In this document: positions 1 to 7,683 of the stretch, piece by piece
How positions within the stretch are numbered: the stretch's first letter is position 1
How the letters are laid out: each line of letters begins with the position of its first letter
NCBI GenBank assembly: GCA_964606695.1
Contig: CAZSHG010000007.1
Coordinates: forward strand, 46,565-110,564
Source of the DNA: CAZSHG01 sp964606695 [NCBI: uncultured bacterium]
Lineage (GTDB): Bacteria > UBP14 > UBA6098
DNA length: 64,000 nt
Reading direction: 5' to 3'
The notes under the pieces: generated by a model
Seen by the model: only the letters and a program-made list of their open reading frames with translations
Database searches by the model: none
What the model was told of the DNA's origin: nothing
Program-made: the position numbers and the translations under genes

Positions 1-329
1 TCTTCGTCGATGGGCAGGTCAGCGCGGTGATTGGCACCCATACTCATATCCAGACGACCGATAATCAAATTTTGCCCAAAGGAACGGCTTTTATAACCGA
101 CGTGGGAATGACCGGGGCGCACGAGTCGGTTATCGGAGTGAAACCGGAACTTGGGCTCCAATTTCTTCTTTCGGGACGAAACGTGCGTTTTTCGCCCGCA
201 ACGAATGATGTTCGTCTGCAAGGCGCGATTATCGATATTAACGAATACGGAGCGGCAGAATCTATAGAACGGCTCGATATACCTTATGAGGAGGATAATG
301 GAGAAATACAACGAAATTCTGGAGATTAA
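1..329 (+). CDS. ymdB: YmdB-family metallophosphoesterase, C-terminal part (5' end outside window)
   Basis: The reading frame is open from the first base and ends in TAA; about 108 residues are visible. The conserved blocks VIGTHTHIQTTD and GTAFITDVGMTG are typical of the C-terminal half of the TIGR00282/YmdB calcineurin-like phosphoesterases, in which the His of the GTHTH block is a metal ligand. YmdB of Bacillus is a 2',3'-cyclic-nucleotide phosphodiesterase; the substrate here is unknown. The last ~30 bases overlap the start of purC, so the two genes are probably cotranscribed. The N-terminal metal-binding half lies outside the window. Confidence 0.85.
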   Translation, partial: FVDGQVSAVIGTHTHIQTTDNQILPKGTAFITDVGMTGAHESVIGVKPELGLQFLLSGRNVRFSPATNDVRLQGAIIDINEYGAAESIERLDIPYEEDNGEIQRNSGD

Positions 330-1182
330 TATTGGCAGAGAACCTGATTTTCGCGGCAAAGTGCGCGATGTCTATGACCTGGGGAACAGATTACTAATAG
401 TTGCCACTGATCGTCTGAGCGCTTACGATGCTATTTTGCCGAATGGAATCCCCGGACGAGGCGTCGTGCTTACACAGATGTCCGATTTTTGGTTTAACCG
501 GACTTCGGAATCGGTTCCCAACCATCTGATTACGACCGATTTCGATACTTTTCCCGAAGAACTCCGAAAGTTTCGTGATCAACTCGAAGGCCGCACTATG
601 TTATGCAATAAGGCGGAGAGGATAGACATCGAATGCGTTGCGAGAGGCTATCTTGCGGGAAGCGGTTGGCGCGAATATGAAAAACACGGCACCGTATGCG
701 ATATTGCTTTACCTGAGGGTCTGCTCGAGTCCGACCGCTTGCCGGAACCGATTTTCACTCCGGCTACAAAGGCCGAACAGGGCGACCACGATGAGAATAT
801 CTCATTTAACCGAATGGTCGAGTTGGTGGGCAAAGACCTTGCTGAACGGCTACGTATGCTTACATTAAAACTTTACGACGACGCGGCAACATACGCCCTT
901 TCGCGAGGTATTATTATCGCCGATACGAAGTTTGAATTCGGATTCATCGAAGGCGAACTTTGCGTGATAGACGAGATGCTCTCGCCGGATTCCAGCCGTT
1001 TTTGGGACGCCCAGGAGTGGACGCCAGGACGGCCTCAGGACAGTTACGACAAACAATATGTCCGCGACTGGCTGGCTAATTCCGGGTTCACGGGCGAAGG
1101 CGAACCTCCGAGGTTACCGGGTGAAGTTGTTACCGGGACTATTAGGCGATATGAAGAAGTCCGGAACAGGCTTATTGGTTAA
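298..1182 (+). CDS. purC: phosphoribosylaminoimidazole-succinocarboxamide synthase (SAICAR synthetase)
   Basis: 294 residues. The enzyme catalyses ATP-dependent ligation of aspartate to CAIR in purine synthesis. Visible family blocks are GKVRDVYDLG near the N-terminus (nucleotide loop), ATDRLSAYDAILPNGIPGRG, ECVARGYLAGSGW, and IADTKFEFGF followed by IDEMLSPDSSRFW. The length fits the longer, yeast-like subtype rather than the ~240-residue Bacillus type. An in-frame ATG exists at 286, but it lies inside the Shine-Dalgarno run GAGGAGG; the ATG at 298 is placed correctly after it. The start overlaps the upstream phosphoesterase gene by 32 bases. purA lies elsewhere in the window (36077). Confidence 0.95.
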   Translation: MEKYNEILEINIGREPDFRGKVRDVYDLGNRLLIVATDRLSAYDAILPNGIPGRGVVLTQMSDFWFNRTSESVPNHLITTDFDTFPEELRKFRDQLEGRTMLCNKAERIDIECVARGYLAGSGWREYEKHGTVCDIALPEGLLESDRLPEPIFTPATKAEQGDHDENISFNRMVELVGKDLAERLRMLTLKLYDDAATYALSRGIIIADTKFEFGFIEGELCVIDEMLSPDSSRFWDAQEWTPGRPQDSYDKQYVRDWLANSGFTGEGEPPRLPGEVVTGTIRRYEEVRNRLIG

Positions 1183-1244
1183 ATTTAATTAGCTTTTTGG
1201 TAACTGAAATCGGTTCAAAAAAAATTCTTTACCGAAAACATAAC

Positions 1245-1274
1245 TTGAATTCGAGTAAATCATCTACATATTAT
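1245..1274 (+). promoter_or_regulatory. putative sigma-70 promoter for the 1304 gene
   Basis: TTGAAT (1245-1250) and TATTAT (1269-1274) are separated by 18 bases, and the ATG follows about 30 bases later. Both elements are near consensus, and the site lies in an AT-rich gap after purC. Confidence 0.45.
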
Positions 1275-1303
1275 TATTAGCGTGAAAGAAAAATGGAGGA
1301 AAG

Positions 1304-1978
1304 ATGAAAAAAAGAATAACCTATTTAGTTTTATTTCTATTGAGCTTTTCGGTTGCTTTCGCGGTCGTAATAGACATCGTTCGAATTAGCGATGTGCCGC
1401 TTATACTCGATATCAACGTCTATAATGACGGGGAACCGCCTGTCGAAATAACCGATTTCCATTTCAGCGTATCACCTCCTTGCGAGGTAGTGGCCGCGGA
1501 AGGCCCTCCAGGATGGACTCTACGATACGCATTGCCAAACAGTTTCGTCGAAATGGACGCTGGCGACGGCGCGGAGATTCCGCCGGGAGGTTCCGGGTCG
1601 TTCAGGGTTACGCTCGAAGGGCCCTGCGAAGACGCCAGTTATACCTTGTATTTAACCAGTCCCGAAGGTGTGATCCCTGGAAGCGAGCAGGAAGGTCCTC
1701 TGGGGCCTTTGGACGTTGGGACGGGAGTTAGACCGGAAAATATCGAGATCGAAATCTCGCCCAATCCATTCAACTCGTCGTGTGCTATTTCGGTTCCTGC
1801 GCGTGCCCGGATTGTTATTTACGACCTAACCGGACAGATTATAGATAAATTCGACTGCGGCTGTTCGAGAACTACATGGACATGGCGTCCAGATGAGAAC
1901 CGGCCATCGGGAATATACCTTGTAAAGGCAACTCTGGGCGATTTAACTCTGACTAAACGCCTCGTTTATATGAAATAG
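1304..1978 (+). CDS. small secreted protein with type IX-like C-terminal sorting domain
   Basis: 224 residues. A signal peptide covers roughly residues 1-20 (MKKR then a hydrophobic run ending SFSVAFA). The middle part, residues 25-145, is a beta-rich domain without a recognised family. It holds several Pro/Gly-rich loops and Cys at 60 and 108. The end, residues 150-224, is a sorting domain: SPNPFNSS, IVIYDLTGQIID, WRPDENRPSGIYLVKA, and a final basic TKRLVYMK. This architecture predicts export by Sec and then type IX secretion with attachment at the surface. The gene has a good AGGAGGAAAG-like ribosome site (ggaggaaag before ATG 1304). The function of the middle domain is unknown. Confidence 0.75.
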   Translation: MKKRITYLVLFLLSFSVAFAVVIDIVRISDVPLILDINVYNDGEPPVEITDFHFSVSPPCEVVAAEGPPGWTLRYALPNSFVEMDAGDGAEIPPGGSGSFRVTLEGPCEDASYTLYLTSPEGVIPGSEQEGPLGPLDVGTGVRPENIEIEISPNPFNSSCAISVPARARIVIYDLTGQIIDKFDCGCSRTTWTWRPDENRPSGIYLVKATLGDLTLTKRLVYMK

Positions 1979-2284
1979 GCTAATCGGGAATCGATATTAG
2001 TGTGGGAGAATCCCGCCATTTTCGGGTTTTTTCTGAAGTATCGTTCTTCCCGATCCAACCGGCTGTCACAGTTCTTGCTATTCTCAAACCAGTTTTTCAC
2101 CTAATCTCAGAAGGCAAGAACTGCGCCAGCCTGCGCTATGACCGCTGTCACGCTACGTGCCACATTTTCTTTTAATTTAGGAATTTTCTCGTTGGATGCA
2201 CGTATCGCGCCAGCGGCCTTTTATGTTGGAGTTTCAACCTACGGGCTTATCCTTTTTAATAGACGGCACCCAATTTTCGAAAGG
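1979..2284. other. intergenic stretch without recognisable gene
   Basis: About 300 bases after the 1304 gene. Apart from the weak hairpin at 2012-2032 I see no reading frame with a ribosome site, no RNA gene and no clear promoter. It leads into the 21-bp array. Confidence 0.5.
2012..2032 (+). terminator. weak rho-independent terminator
   Basis: CCCG (2012-2015) and CGGG (2023-2026) form a short GC stem followed by TTTTTT. The stem is only 4 bp, so this is a tentative terminator for the 1304 gene. An alternative pairing uses CGGGA at 1985 with TCCCG at 2011. Confidence 0.35.
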
Positions 2285-2505
2285 GATTCGGCGATTTTTC
2301 AATGAATACAGTTTGTTTTTCAACGGTATGATATAGCTTTTAATAAACTACATATCGATTTTAATGAACAACACATCGTTTTTCCCAAACCACATATCGT
2401 TTCTAATAACATACATTTAGGATTTCCAAACATATACTTAGTTTTGCAAAAACATCTCATCGTTTTTAAAAAAGTCCATTTAGTATTTACGAAACTATTT
2501 AGCCG
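2285..2505. repeat. degenerate tandem array with exact 21-bp period (array A)
   Basis: About ten units with a loose plus-strand consensus ACATATCGTTTTTAATAAAC. The anchor ATCG/TTAG recurs at 2354, 2375, 2396, 2417, 2438, 2459 and 2480, exactly 21 bases apart each time, with ATAG at 2333 and TTTG at 2312 continuing the phase. The last unit (about 2500) is off by a base or so. On the minus strand the array is open for 68 codons and reads as heptapeptides such as CSLKSI and LLKAI, with Lys recurring every seventh residue. That frame starts at a TTG overlapping the stop of the HTH gene at 2523. Whether it is translated is unknown. Confidence 0.8.
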
Positions 2506-2522
2506 TTTTTGAGGACTTTTTT

Positions 2523-2825
2523 TCAAGGCGGAAGCTTCACACGACGTTTTTCGTAAAGCATGTCATCCTCGGGAGGGATTCTTTCTAAAACGACGCGAAA
2601 GCCGCAAGCGCCTGCAACCGCGACAAAGGTCGAAAATCGAAGCGACTTAGTTCTCCGATTCATGAAATTGCTGATCGAAGATTGAGCCATTCCGGTTACA
2701 CGCGCGATTGTCGCCTGATTGACACCCGCTGTGCCGTCCTTTATTATCTCGATAAGCTCCTCGTGAACCCGGTTTATCTCTGGTTCCCAGAACACACGCA
2801 TTTTGGCCCTGGTTTCTCTTGCCAT
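2523..2825 (-). CDS. small helix-turn-helix DNA-binding protein (XRE-like)
   Basis: 100 residues. The N-terminal ~25 residues are basic. Residues 30-75 contain a helix-turn-helix of the Cro/C1 type (VNQATIARVTGMAQSSISNF, then a basic NRRTKSLRFSTF). This matches antitoxin-like or small phage-like repressors. A start ten codons further upstream (2855) is possible, but the ATG at 2825 has the better Shine-Dalgarno site (AAGGAGAG, 9 bases upstream). No toxin partner is visible next to it; instead the 21-bp array follows its stop directly. Its DNA target is unknown. Confidence 0.65.
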   Translation of the reverse strand: MARETRAKMRVFWEPEINRVHEELIEIIKDGTAGVNQATIARVTGMAQSSISNFMNRRTKSLRFSTFVAVAGACGFRVVLERIPPEDDMLYEKRRVKLPP

Positions 2826-2998
2826 GCGCCTTCTCTCCTTCCTGCGCGCCACCATGGCTTCATATTCTTCTCGAATACCCCTCTCATCTCCCTTCGATTA
2901 ATTTCAAATTGAATATATGGGATTGCGGAAGGCAAATCAAGAGATTCCCCTCGATAATAGCTTCGGCGTCTCGACGCGGGGTATTTCGATTTCATCAC

Positions 2999-3031
2999 AA
3001 AAAAGCACCGCCTTCCGAGGGGAGAAGGCGG
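2999..3031 (-). terminator. rho-independent terminator of the gdh operon
   Basis: Read on the minus strand, an 8-bp stem CCGCCTTC/GAAGGCGG (3008-3015 with 3024-3031) is followed by a GC pair and six T. It lies about 60 bases after the stop of the GDH-like gene. Confidence 0.8.
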
Positions 3032-3088
3032 CGCAGTGTGTGAACGCAACCCAAAGGAGCCATTTCTGAAGCATGCGTTCACTTTATA

Positions 3089-4351
3089 TTAAGGGAAAAC
3101 ACCTTTGCTTTTGTAAATCTTTTCCAAAATTGACAATGCCTTTATATAAGCGGCGTTTCTGTGCGTTGTCTCGTATTCTTCGGAGGCATCTTCGACGATT
3201 TTATATGCCGCCAGCATCTTCTTTTTTAGCATTGATTCCAGGTCGTCGGCCTCGAATTTCTCGCATCGTTTATTTTGAAGCCACTCGAAATAGCTGAGGA
3301 CAAGGGAACCTGAATTTGAAATGATATCTGGCATGATGTCGATGCCACGGTCTTCCAGGATGATGTCCGCCTCGGTATCGACCGGCGCGCTTGTGGCCTC
3401 CACGATGAGTTTCGTGTTGAGCGATTTTGCGTTCGACCCGCCAACCTGATGTTCCAACGCGGCGAAGATCATCATATCGACGCCTGTTTGCAGAAAATCG
3501 TCGTGCGAAATACGCTCCCCGCGAGGGTATCCGCTGATTCGCCCGAATTTCTTCTTGTAAAACAATAGTTCCGGGACGTCGATGCCGTCCTTGTCGCGGA
3601 AAGCTCCGCCGCTGTCCTCGATAGCGACTAACGAGCATCCGTTATCACTCAATATATTGGCTATATTCGATCCGATCTTGCCGAACCCCTGAAGTGAATA
3701 TGTCATTCCCTTTAGTTCGAGGCCTTTGTTTTCGCACCATGCTTTGATTAAAAACATGTTGCTTTTCGCCTGCAATTCGTTGTAATTAGGCAGGCCTCCA
3801 AGCGTTTCGGGTTTGCCGGTAACTACGTGACGATAACAGTTAAGCTGGTCGGGAGAAACCTCGGTCAGGTAGGAATCGAGTATCCATGACATGATTCGCG
3901 GATTGGAATTTATATCCGGTGTGATGACGTCGTATTCCGGGTCGATATTCGACCTGACGGCGTATGTGTATCTCCGAATGGTTCTTTCCAGATCGACACC
4001 GGAGAATTCACCCGGCGATGCCGCAATACCGCCCATCGAACCGCCGAATGGTAAATCGAGCAAGGTGGCTTTCCACGTGTTCCATGACGCCAGGGCTTTC
4101 ATCTGTGTGAGATTTACGCTGGGGTGAATCCGGAGGCCGCCTATAAACGGCCCCCGGATGTTATTATGTTGGACACGATAACCACTCAGAATCTCCACGT
4201 CGCCACTTTCCATCTGCACCGGGAAATTAAATGTTATCTCATTCATAGACTTCCCAAGGATGCGAAGTATGTTAATATCCAGGCCGATATGGTCGGCGGC
4301 GCTGTGGAATTGCTCCACCATTGTTCCGTGGATATTCGATATGGTCAGCAT
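3089..4351 (-). CDS. glutamate dehydrogenase-like protein lacking catalytic residues
   Basis: 420 residues, the full length of the Glu/Leu/Phe/Val dehydrogenase family and clearly homologous to the neighbouring GDH throughout. Key substrate and catalytic residues have changed. The GPYKGG block is GPFIGG (Lys to Ile70), and the catalytic PFGGGKGG block is PFGGSMGG (Lys to Met106). The Lys of NTWK (94) and the Asp of TPDINS (146) remain. The Rossmann motif QGFGKIG is intact, so nucleotide may still bind. GEGANGP-type residues near the active site are also altered (VEATSAP). The ATG at 4351 has an AAGGA site; an upstream TTG is possible. It lies 48 bases after gdhA. Inference: a regulatory subunit that mixes with GdhA, not an enzyme. 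Confidence 0.85.
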   Translation of the reverse strand: MLTISNIHGTMVEQFHSAADHIGLDINILRILGKSMNEITFNFPVQMESGDVEILSGYRVQHNNIRGPFIGGLRIHPSVNLTQMKALASWNTWKATLLDLPFGGSMGGIAASPGEFSGVDLERTIRRYTYAVRSNIDPEYDVITPDINSNPRIMSWILDSYLTEVSPDQLNCYRHVVTGKPETLGGLPNYNELQAKSNMFLIKAWCENKGLELKGMTYSLQGFGKIGSNIANILSDNGCSLVAIEDSGGAFRDKDGIDVPELLFYKKKFGRISGYPRGERISHDDFLQTGVDMMIFAALEHQVGGSNAKSLNTKLIVEATSAPVDTEADIILEDRGIDIMPDIISNSGSLVLSYFEWLQNKRCEKFEADDLESMLKKKMLAAYKIVEDASEEYETTHRNAAYIKALSILEKIYKSKGVFP

Positions 4352-4399
4352 GTCCAATCCTTTTTGTTCATCTTCGATAAAATTCGATATTGCGACTCA

Positions 4400-5692
4400 T
4401 CAGGGGAAAATTCCACGTTCGCGATATACCTTTTCGAGGCTCTTGATAGCTACAACGTAAGCCGCGGTTCGCCAATCGGTTTCGTGCTGATCCGCGATTT
4501 CCTTCACGCGATGGTATCCGCCGATGATCTTCTTGTGGAGTTTCGTATCGACCTCGTTGAGATCCCAGTGCTCGCTTCGTTTGTTCTGTAGCCACTCGAA
4601 GTAACTCACGACGACTCCGCCTGCGTTGCAGAGGATATCGGGGATGACGTCGATTCCGCGTTCGAATAGAATCTGATCGCCCTCGGGATCGGTTGGGCCG
4701 TTAGCGCCTTCAGCAATCATTCTGACGTTCAGATCTTTCGCGGTTTCGCCGTTTATCTGGTTTTCCAGAGCCGCCGGAATGAAGATGTCGGCTTTGGTCT
4801 TCAAGAATGTGTCGTGGTCGATCTCTTTCGTTCCGGGGAAACCGGCAACTCCGCCTGTTTTTGCGACGTGGTATGTGAGAGCGTCGGCGTCGATGCCGTC
4901 CGCGCTGTAAATTGCGCCGGTAACGTCTTCGGCGGCGAGGAGTTTCGCGCCGTGTTCTTTCATCAGGCGAGCCGCCCACGAACCTACGTTACCGAAACCC
5001 TGCACGAAGTATGTCGAACCGTTCAGGTCGAAGTTCTTATCCGAAGCCCACTGTTCGATTGTGAACATGACGCCCTGGCCGGTGGCCTTGTCGCGTCCCA
5101 GGCTTCCGCCACTCTCGATGGGCTTGCCGGTAACGACATGCGTGCACCTGTTGCGGTCCATCGGCGGCATCATCGACAGGTAGGTGTCGAGTATCCAGGC
5201 CATGATCTGCGGTGTGGTGTTGACGTCGGGAGCCGGAATGTCATATTCCGGGCCGATGTTATTGCCCAGCGCATAGGTGAACCTTCGCGTGATTCGTTCC
5301 AGCTCTTTCTTACTATACTTGGCAGGATCCATCTGAATTCCGCCCTTGCCGCCGCCGAAGGGAATCCCCACGATTGCGGATTTCCAGGTCATCCATGTGG
5401 CCAACGCGCGGACCTCGTTCAGATCGACGTCCGGGTGGAAACGCAGTCCGCCTTTGTAGGGGCCGAGGATATTATTGTGCTGAACTCGATAGCCGGTGAA
5501 CATCTCGATTTTCCCGTTATCCATGCGGACGGGGAAATTGACGACGATCTCGTTAGTCGTGTTAGAGAGTATTCGCCGGATGTTCTCGTCCAGGCCGATT
5601 AAATCGGCGGCTTTGCTGAACTGCCGTTCGACGTTCTCGTAAACGTTCGATTTACGAACCTTTTTCTCGACAGCTTCTTTTACTGCTTTCAT
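4400..5692 (-). CDS. gdhA: glutamate dehydrogenase
   Basis: 430 residues. It catalyses NAD(P)-dependent interconversion of glutamate with 2-oxoglutarate plus ammonium. All active-site residues are present: Lys80 in GPYKGGLRFHP, Lys104 in MTWK, the catalytic Lys116 in PFGGGKGG, and Asp156 in PAPDVNT. The Rossmann loop is QGFGNVG near residue 225, and AEGANGPT and CNAGGVVVSYFEW complete the family pattern. Coenzyme preference cannot be read with confidence. AGGAGG stands 9 bases before the ATG. It is the middle gene of an operon running Cys-rich protein, gdhA, GDH-like protein, and the regulator pair just upstream suggests nitrogen control. Confidence 0.95.
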   Translation of the reverse strand: MKAVKEAVEKKVRKSNVYENVERQFSKAADLIGLDENIRRILSNTTNEIVVNFPVRMDNGKIEMFTGYRVQHNNILGPYKGGLRFHPDVDLNEVRALATWMTWKSAIVGIPFGGGKGGIQMDPAKYSKKELERITRRFTYALGNNIGPEYDIPAPDVNTTPQIMAWILDTYLSMMPPMDRNRCTHVVTGKPIESGGSLGRDKATGQGVMFTIEQWASDKNFDLNGSTYFVQGFGNVGSWAARLMKEHGAKLLAAEDVTGAIYSADGIDADALTYHVAKTGGVAGFPGTKEIDHDTFLKTKADIFIPAALENQINGETAKDLNVRMIAEGANGPTDPEGDQILFERGIDVIPDILCNAGGVVVSYFEWLQNKRSEHWDLNEVDTKLHKKIIGGYHRVKEIADQHETDWRTAAYVVAIKSLEKVYRERGIFP

Positions 5693-5704
5693 TGTAGATT
5701 CCTC

Positions 5705-6055
5705 CTATCTGTATTCTTCACAATGCCATACGCCGCTTTCCGGTTTCGGGAAAGTGCATGTGTGGCGGTTTTCGCAATTTACGCATAGACCTTTGAATTT
5801 CTGATCCTCCACAGGTTCGGTGGCTTCGGCCTTCTCCGCCGGTTTGTGTGCCGAGACGGGTGTTAACCCGCAATCGAACTCCTCGCAGTAGAGGATGGGT
5901 TCTTCGGCGCTTTGAAGGAATATGCAGTCATCCGCGTGTATGCAGGTTGCGCATAATCCTTTCGCCTTGATTTCCTCGCGCGAACAAGACGGCTTTTCGG
6001 CGGTCTCGACGCGAGGTCTTTTCAGCGTCCTTTCTTTTGTTTCTACAGCACTCAT
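5705..6055 (-). CDS. cysteine-rich protein with duplicated CxxCx5C motif
   Basis: 116 residues. Two copies of one motif are visible. The first is KGLCATCIHADDC followed 12 residues later by CEEF; the second is KGLCVNCENRHTC followed 11 residues later by CEEY at the C-terminus. The four Cys per copy could hold zinc or an iron-sulfur cluster. The linker and N-terminus are rich in Glu, Lys and Pro and look disordered. The start at 6055 has TAGGAGG; a start 15 codons upstream lacks one. It lies 12 bases before gdhA and is surely cotranscribed. I do not recognise a named function; a redox or metal-dependent helper of the dehydrogenase pair is a guess. Confidence 0.7.
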   Translation of the reverse strand: MSAVETKERTLKRPRVETAEKPSCSREEIKAKGLCATCIHADDCIFLQSAEEPILYCEEFDCGLTPVSAHKPAEKAEATEPVEDQKFKGLCVNCENRHTCTFPKPESGVWHCEEYR

Positions 6056-6114
6056 TTCAATACCTCCTAATTGGAATTGATTTTGTCGAATTTCAAACAA
6101 CCAATCCCTATTAA

Positions 6115-6131
6115 GGCTTGAAGCGTGCCAA
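6115..6131 (-). promoter_or_regulatory. candidate sigma-54 (-24/-12) promoter of the gdh operon
   Basis: On the minus strand TTGGCACG (6131-6124) matches the -24 element exactly, and GC follows GG after the required 10 bases. The -12 element reads AAGC instead of TTGC. It is 60-75 bases before the start of the Cys-rich gene, and a sigma-54 activator gene lies immediately upstream. No sigma-70 promoter of similar quality is seen there. Confidence 0.45.
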
Positions 6132-6245
6132 TTGTGAAAAAGACGTTAAGACTTCATCTAATTATTCGAGGGAGATATCCTGCATCCTTTTGTATAATAA
6201 GGTGTTATAGGTGAAAGAAATATTTTTTTAGACAGTCGTTTTTTT

Positions 6246-6314
6246 CTGTTTTTCGATGCGAAAAACAGGTTGGTTTTTGGGGGGAATTTCCCCGCCGGGG
6301 AGTATTTCCCCGGC
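6246..6314. terminator. two strong hairpins between the regulator gene and the gdh operon
   Basis: CTGTTTTTCG/CGAAAAACAG (6246-6255 with 6259-6268) and GCCGGGGA/TCCCCGGC (6294-6301 with 6307-6314) are perfect inverted repeats. They stand just after the stop of the regulator gene on the minus strand. Neither has a clean T run in that direction, so they are a probable but imperfect transcription stop; the first could also be a protein-binding palindrome. Confidence 0.45.
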
Positions 6315-6348
6315 TCGGTATGGTTATATTAATGGGGTTTGGTGATAA

Positions 6349-7683
6349 TTATTGATTATCTTCTTCGACTTTATTACGAAGCGTCTTGCGGTCAATATCC
6401 AGAATCTTCGCGGCATGTGTTTTATTGCCGTCCACGCTGTCCAGAACCTGCCGTATATATTCCTTCTCCACTTCGATAAGAGGGCGCGTGAGATCACGGG
6501 CGGTATGCGCGGAATAACGCATCGGCGAGGGCAAATCCGGGACGTCGATAACCTTATCCTCGGTCATTACAACCAGTCTCTGCACAAGGTTTTCCAACTC
6601 GCGGACGTTGCCCGGCCAGTCGTAATCTTTTATAGCTTGCAATGCTCGATCTGTGAAACTTGGGACTGCGGTGCCCATTTCTTCGGCGTAAAGGTGCACG
6701 AAATAATCTTTCAACATAATGATGTCGTCACCGCGATCTCTCAGGGGAGGGACGTTAATCTCGATCACGTTTAACCTATAGTAAAGGTCTTCGCGAAATA
6801 TTCCTTTGTTCACAAGCGAAAGTAAGTCCTTATTAGTTGCGGCAATCACTCGGACGTTTACCTTTGTCGGTTTACGCGACCCGACCATGGTTACTTCCTT
6901 TTCCTGCAGAACTCGAAGCAGTTTGACCTGCATGGATAAACTTGTTTCGCTTATTTCGTCGAGGAAAATCGAACCACCGTCTGCGGTCTGGAAAAAGCCC
7001 GCGCGAGTATCGCTTGCGCCCGTAAACGAGCCTTTCACATGCCCGAATAGCTCGCTTTCCAGAAGCTCCTGTGGAATTCCTCCGCAGTTGACCGGCACGA
7101 AGGTCGCAGAAGCCCTGGGGCTGGAATAATGTATTGCTCTTGCAACGAGTTCCTTGCCCGTGCCGCTTTCACCGGTAATCAGGACGGTAGCGAGTGTTTT
7201 AGAAGCTTTGTTAATCGCCCGGTATATAGACTGCATAGCATCGGAGTTTCCGATGAATCCTTCCGGTGCTTCGACCGGTTCCATCATTGAATCGCCGTTG
7301 CGCAATTTAATTCTGGAAAGTGCTTTTGTTACCGATTCCAGCAACTCTTCCCTGGTAAAGGGTTTGGAAATAAAATCCGTCGCGCCGGTTTGCATAGCTT
7401 CGACCGCGCCGTCAACCGTAGCAAATCCGGTAATCATAATCACCTCGAGGTCACGGTAGTTCTCGCGGATATGGCGAATCATATCCATCCCGTTTCCGCC
7501 CGGCATTTTTAAATCTGTAATCACCAAATCGAAGTGTTCTTTTTCGAGAAGGTTTACGGCATCATGAAGCATTGTTGTAGTAAATATTCTGTAGCCTTCG
7601 CCTTCAAGATTTCTGCGAATCATTTCCAGCGTATCTTCTGAATCGTCGAGGATTAGTATTGTTGACTGCTTATGTTTATCCAT
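6349..7683 (-). CDS. NtrC-family sigma-54-dependent response regulator
   Basis: 444 residues. Residues 6-120 are a receiver domain with phospho-acceptor Asp57 (VITDLKM) and Lys107 (SKPF). Residues 140-375 are an AAA+ sigma-54 activation domain with Walker A GESGTGKE and Walker B IFLDEI. The loop that contacts sigma-54 is GSFTGA rather than GAFTGA, a known tolerated variant. The C-terminus is a Fis-type helix-turn-helix (THAAKILDIDRKTLRNK). The ATG at 7683 overlaps the kinase stop by 8 bases, so the two form a cognate pair. The likely target is the gdh operon immediately downstream, which has a -24/-12-like site. That link is an inference. Confidence 0.9.
   Translation of the reverse strand: MDKHKQSTILILDDSEDTLEMIRRNLEGEGYRIFTTTMLHDAVNLLEKEHFDLVITDLKMPGGNGMDMIRHIRENYRDLEVIMITGFATVDGAVEAMQTGATDFISKPFTREELLESVTKALSRIKLRNGDSMMEPVEAPEGFIGNSDAMQSIYRAINKASKTLATVLITGESGTGKELVARAIHYSSPRASATFVPVNCGGIPQELLESELFGHVKGSFTGASDTRAGFFQTADGGSIFLDEISETSLSMQVKLLRVLQEKEVTMVGSRKPTKVNVRVIAATNKDLLSLVNKGIFREDLYYRLNVIEINVPPLRDRGDDIIMLKDYFVHLYAEEMGTAVPSFTDRALQAIKDYDWPGNVRELENLVQRLVVMTEDKVIDVPDLPSPMRYSAHTARDLTRPLIEVEKEYIRQVLDSVDGNKTHAAKILDIDRKTLRNKVEEDNQ

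Noticed and set aside
2320-2526. A 68-codon minus-strand open frame as an ordinary gene
   Set aside because: Its content is the 21-bp array itself and its TTG start overlaps a stop without a ribosome site; kept as a repeat.
4814-5602. Long plus-strand frame opposite gdhA
   Set aside because: It is a shadow of gdhA codon bias, with no ribosome site or recognisable product.
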